This document shows positions 62,886 to 64,000 of a stretch of DNA of 64,000 nt, piece by piece. Location: the NCBI GenBank assembly GCA_964445985.1, contig CAYUMU010000016.1, forward strand, positions 26,772-90,771, read 5' to 3'. The stretch's first letter is position 1. Every line of letters starts with the position of its first letter. This DNA is from CAYUMU01 sp964445985. GTDB taxonomy: Bacteria > Planctomycetota > Planctomycetia > Pirellulales > S012-138. A program made the translations under genes and the position numbers. Under the pieces are notes generated by a model. That model had not been told where the DNA came from. It did no database searches and saw only the letters and a list, made by a program, of their open reading frames with translations.

Positions 62886-63611
62886 CTAACGCTCAAACGC
62901 CAACTCGTTACCGAACGCAATTTCCAGGTCGCGCGCCGCGCGAACGCGGGCCAGGAACGAATCGCGCGAAACCTCCGTCGCTCCCATGCTCAGCGTGTGC
63001 GCGGTAAGTTGCTGGATATCGAGCACCTGGTAACCCCGTGCTTGCAGGTGTCGAACCAGAGCCGTGAGCGCCACTTTCGAAGCGTCGCGCTCCAGGTGGA
63101 ACATTGATTCGGCGGAGAACACGCCGCCGGCCGCCACGCCATACACCCCGCCCACCAGGCGACCCTCGCGCCACACTTCCACGCTGTGGGCCAGCTTATG
63201 GCGGTGCAACCGGGTGTAAGCTAGCAGCATGTCGGCGTTGATCCAGGTGTTGCGAGCACGGTCGCCCGCCGTGCCGCAACCTCGCATCACGCCTTCGAAA
63301 TCCTGGTTGCAACTCAGCTGGAATCGACCGCTCCGGATGGTCCGCGCCAGCCGGCGCGACACATACAGGCTGTCAAATTCAAGCACGGCCCTGGGGTCGG
63401 GCGAGAACCACATCAAGTTGCGCTGGCCATGGGGCCACGGGAAGATCCCATGACGGTACGCGTCGCGCAGCCAGGCGACAGAAAGTTCTCCCCCCAGCAG
63501 GAGCAAGCCCAGCGGGTTGGCTAACTCGGCAGGCGGAAAATAACGCGGCTGATCCATCGCATGCACGGCAGGTAAAAAGGTATCAGCGAATGCCAACGCC
63601 ACCGGAGACAT
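62886..63611 (-). CDS. aat: leucyl/phenylalanyl-tRNA--protein transferase
   Basis: Aat adds Leu or Phe to N-terminal Arg/Lys residues, feeding the N-end rule (ClpS/ClpAP). The protein of up to 241 residues has YFPPAELANPLGLLLLGGELSVAWLRDAYRHGIFPW at the N-terminus. Next are LMWFSPDPRAVL, LSCNQDFEGVMRGC, TWINADMLLAYTRLHRHKLAHSVEVW and GGVYGVAAGGVFSAESMFH. The last carries the family's catalytic-site residues. The ATG at 63557 (MDQPRYF) is an alternative start that many relatives would support. It converges with the GH57 gene, 47 bp apart. Confidence 0.95.
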   Translation of the reverse strand: MSPVALAFADTFLPAVHAMDQPRYFPPAELANPLGLLLLGGELSVAWLRDAYRHGIFPWPHGQRNLMWFSPDPRAVLEFDSLYVSRRLARTIRSGRFQLSCNQDFEGVMRGCGTAGDRARNTWINADMLLAYTRLHRHKLAHSVEVWREGRLVGGVYGVAAGGVFSAESMFHLERDASKVALTALVRHLQARGYQVLDIQQLTAHTLSMGATEVSRDSFLARVRAARDLEIAFGNELAFER

Positions 63612-63841
63612 TTATGGCCCATTGTCCCCCCAACATTGTACCGGGTTGCCGGCCGGCCTGAGGAGAGTTTGGGCAGGCAGAGTTGAAGTTTGCGGCCCGT
63701 CCCGTCCCGCTCCCCGTGCCTATATTCCCTACGATCAGCGCGATACTTTTTAGCCCGATCGTTTCCAAAATTGTCGTGGATGACGGCGTCTGGGCAGTTT
63801 GCCACCGCCCATGGCTCTGATTGGGGGCGGCCATCCAAACA

Positions 63842-63873
63842 GAAGCGGCGTTGGAAAAGTCCAACGCCGCTTC
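63842..63873. terminator. perfect 14-bp hairpin, probable terminator of the downstream minus-strand gene
   Basis: GAAGCGGCGTTGGA (63842-63855) pairs perfectly with TCCAACGCCGCTTC (63860-63873) around a 4-nt loop. It sits 60 bp after the stop of the minus-strand partial gene. The T-rich tail on that strand is short, so efficiency is uncertain. The 322 bp between this gene and aat contains nothing else. Confidence 0.65.
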
Positions 63874-63933
63874 GCACTTCTAGCGTTCAATCCATTTCCA
63901 CCTGGCTGCCAGCCTGTGGATCTTGCCCTTCGC

Positions 63934-64000
63934 CTACTTTTGCTTGGCCGGCGTGATTTCCACTTTCAGGCCGTCTTGCCAGATCTTGTGCTCGTCGGTG
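63934..64000 (-). CDS. 3' end of an unidentified gene
   Basis: A frame open to the window edge ends TAG at 63934-63936. It encodes a C-terminus of TDEHKIWQDGLKVEITPAKQK. Only 21 residues are visible. The ending is strand-like and hydrophilic, and a clear terminator-type hairpin lies just downstream, which supports a real gene. Its identity cannot be told. Confidence 0.45.
   Translation of the reverse strand, partial: TDEHKIWQDGLKVEITPAKQK

Noticed and set aside
63690..63956. Plus-strand ORF of 88 codons near the window end
   Set aside because: Ser/Arg-rich composition; covers a terminator hairpin and the 3' end of the minus-strand gene.

Overview
The window looks like a chromosome segment of a planctomycete, most likely order Pirellulales. 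It is GC-rich. It has two DUF1501 secreted proteins, a 1262-residue PVC-type dehydrogenase/cytochrome c protein, an ECF sigma factor next to a zinc-finger/kinase/WD40 protein, a second Ser/Thr kinase with a Pro-rich tail, a Tat-exported Gfo/Idh/MocA oxidoreductase, and several planctomycete-type proteins of unknown function. This assignment comes from gene content only; no rRNA or tRNA gene was found.

Layout. 1-5010: end of pyroglutamyl peptidase, a CheY-like regulator, a LOG-family protein with a textbook terminator, and a membrane protein plus HEAT-repeat pair. 5291-8926: yajC-secDF export operon. 9263-13483: DUF502 membrane protein, hemC, glycosyltransferase and a lipoprotein with a metallopeptidase motif. 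13682-18950: small conserved proteins, a MESH1/SpoT-type HD hydrolase, a radical SAM protein, a universal stress protein, a Gfo/Idh oxidoreductase and a DUF2071 protein. 19125-24240: a compact elongasome operon, mreB-mreC-mreD-PBP2, with promoter and terminator. 24246-30042: secreted beta-propeller protein, methyltransferase, HEAT protein, OmpH/Skp-like chaperone and a secreted protein. 30070-35387: DUF1501 gene, leuA with its leader, second DUF1501 gene. 35483-41625: kinase/WD40 and ECF sigma pair, a TPR-like protein, a 28-residue membrane protein, a decayed GNAT gene and a DUF1571 protein. 41649-50925: an inverted-repeat element, acyltransferase, epimerase, the cytochrome protein, a tandem WaaP-like kinase and a degenerate receiver protein. 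51028-53981: MazG-like hydrolase, two tandem membrane paralogues, queD and queC. 54502-64000: Ser/Thr kinase, ahcY, glgA, a GH57 glucanotransferase-like enzyme, aat and the 3' end of one further gene.

The most notable signal lies between the first DUF1501 gene and leuA. An 18-codon ORF (31797-31853) carries seven leucine codons. It is followed by three mutually exclusive RNA pairings that end in a perfect terminator with seven T residues. This is the full architecture of ribosome-mediated transcription attenuation by leucine. If it works, it requires tight transcription-translation coupling in a planctomycete, a phylum where compartmentalisation of the nucleoid has been debated.

The window also holds dispersed non-coding repeats. 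A 55-bp hairpin repeat occurs in opposite orientations at 2742 and 50951. A 161-bp MITE-like inverted repeat lies at 41649, with a shrunken copy at 56740 that abuts a lipoprotein-gene remnant. There is also a REP-like nested palindrome at 9055 and a 7-bp tandem array at 11361. Functionally the genes cover protein export, cell-wall elongation, tetrapyrrole, leucine and queuosine synthesis, the methyl cycle (ahcY), glycogen metabolism (glgA plus GH57) and signalling.
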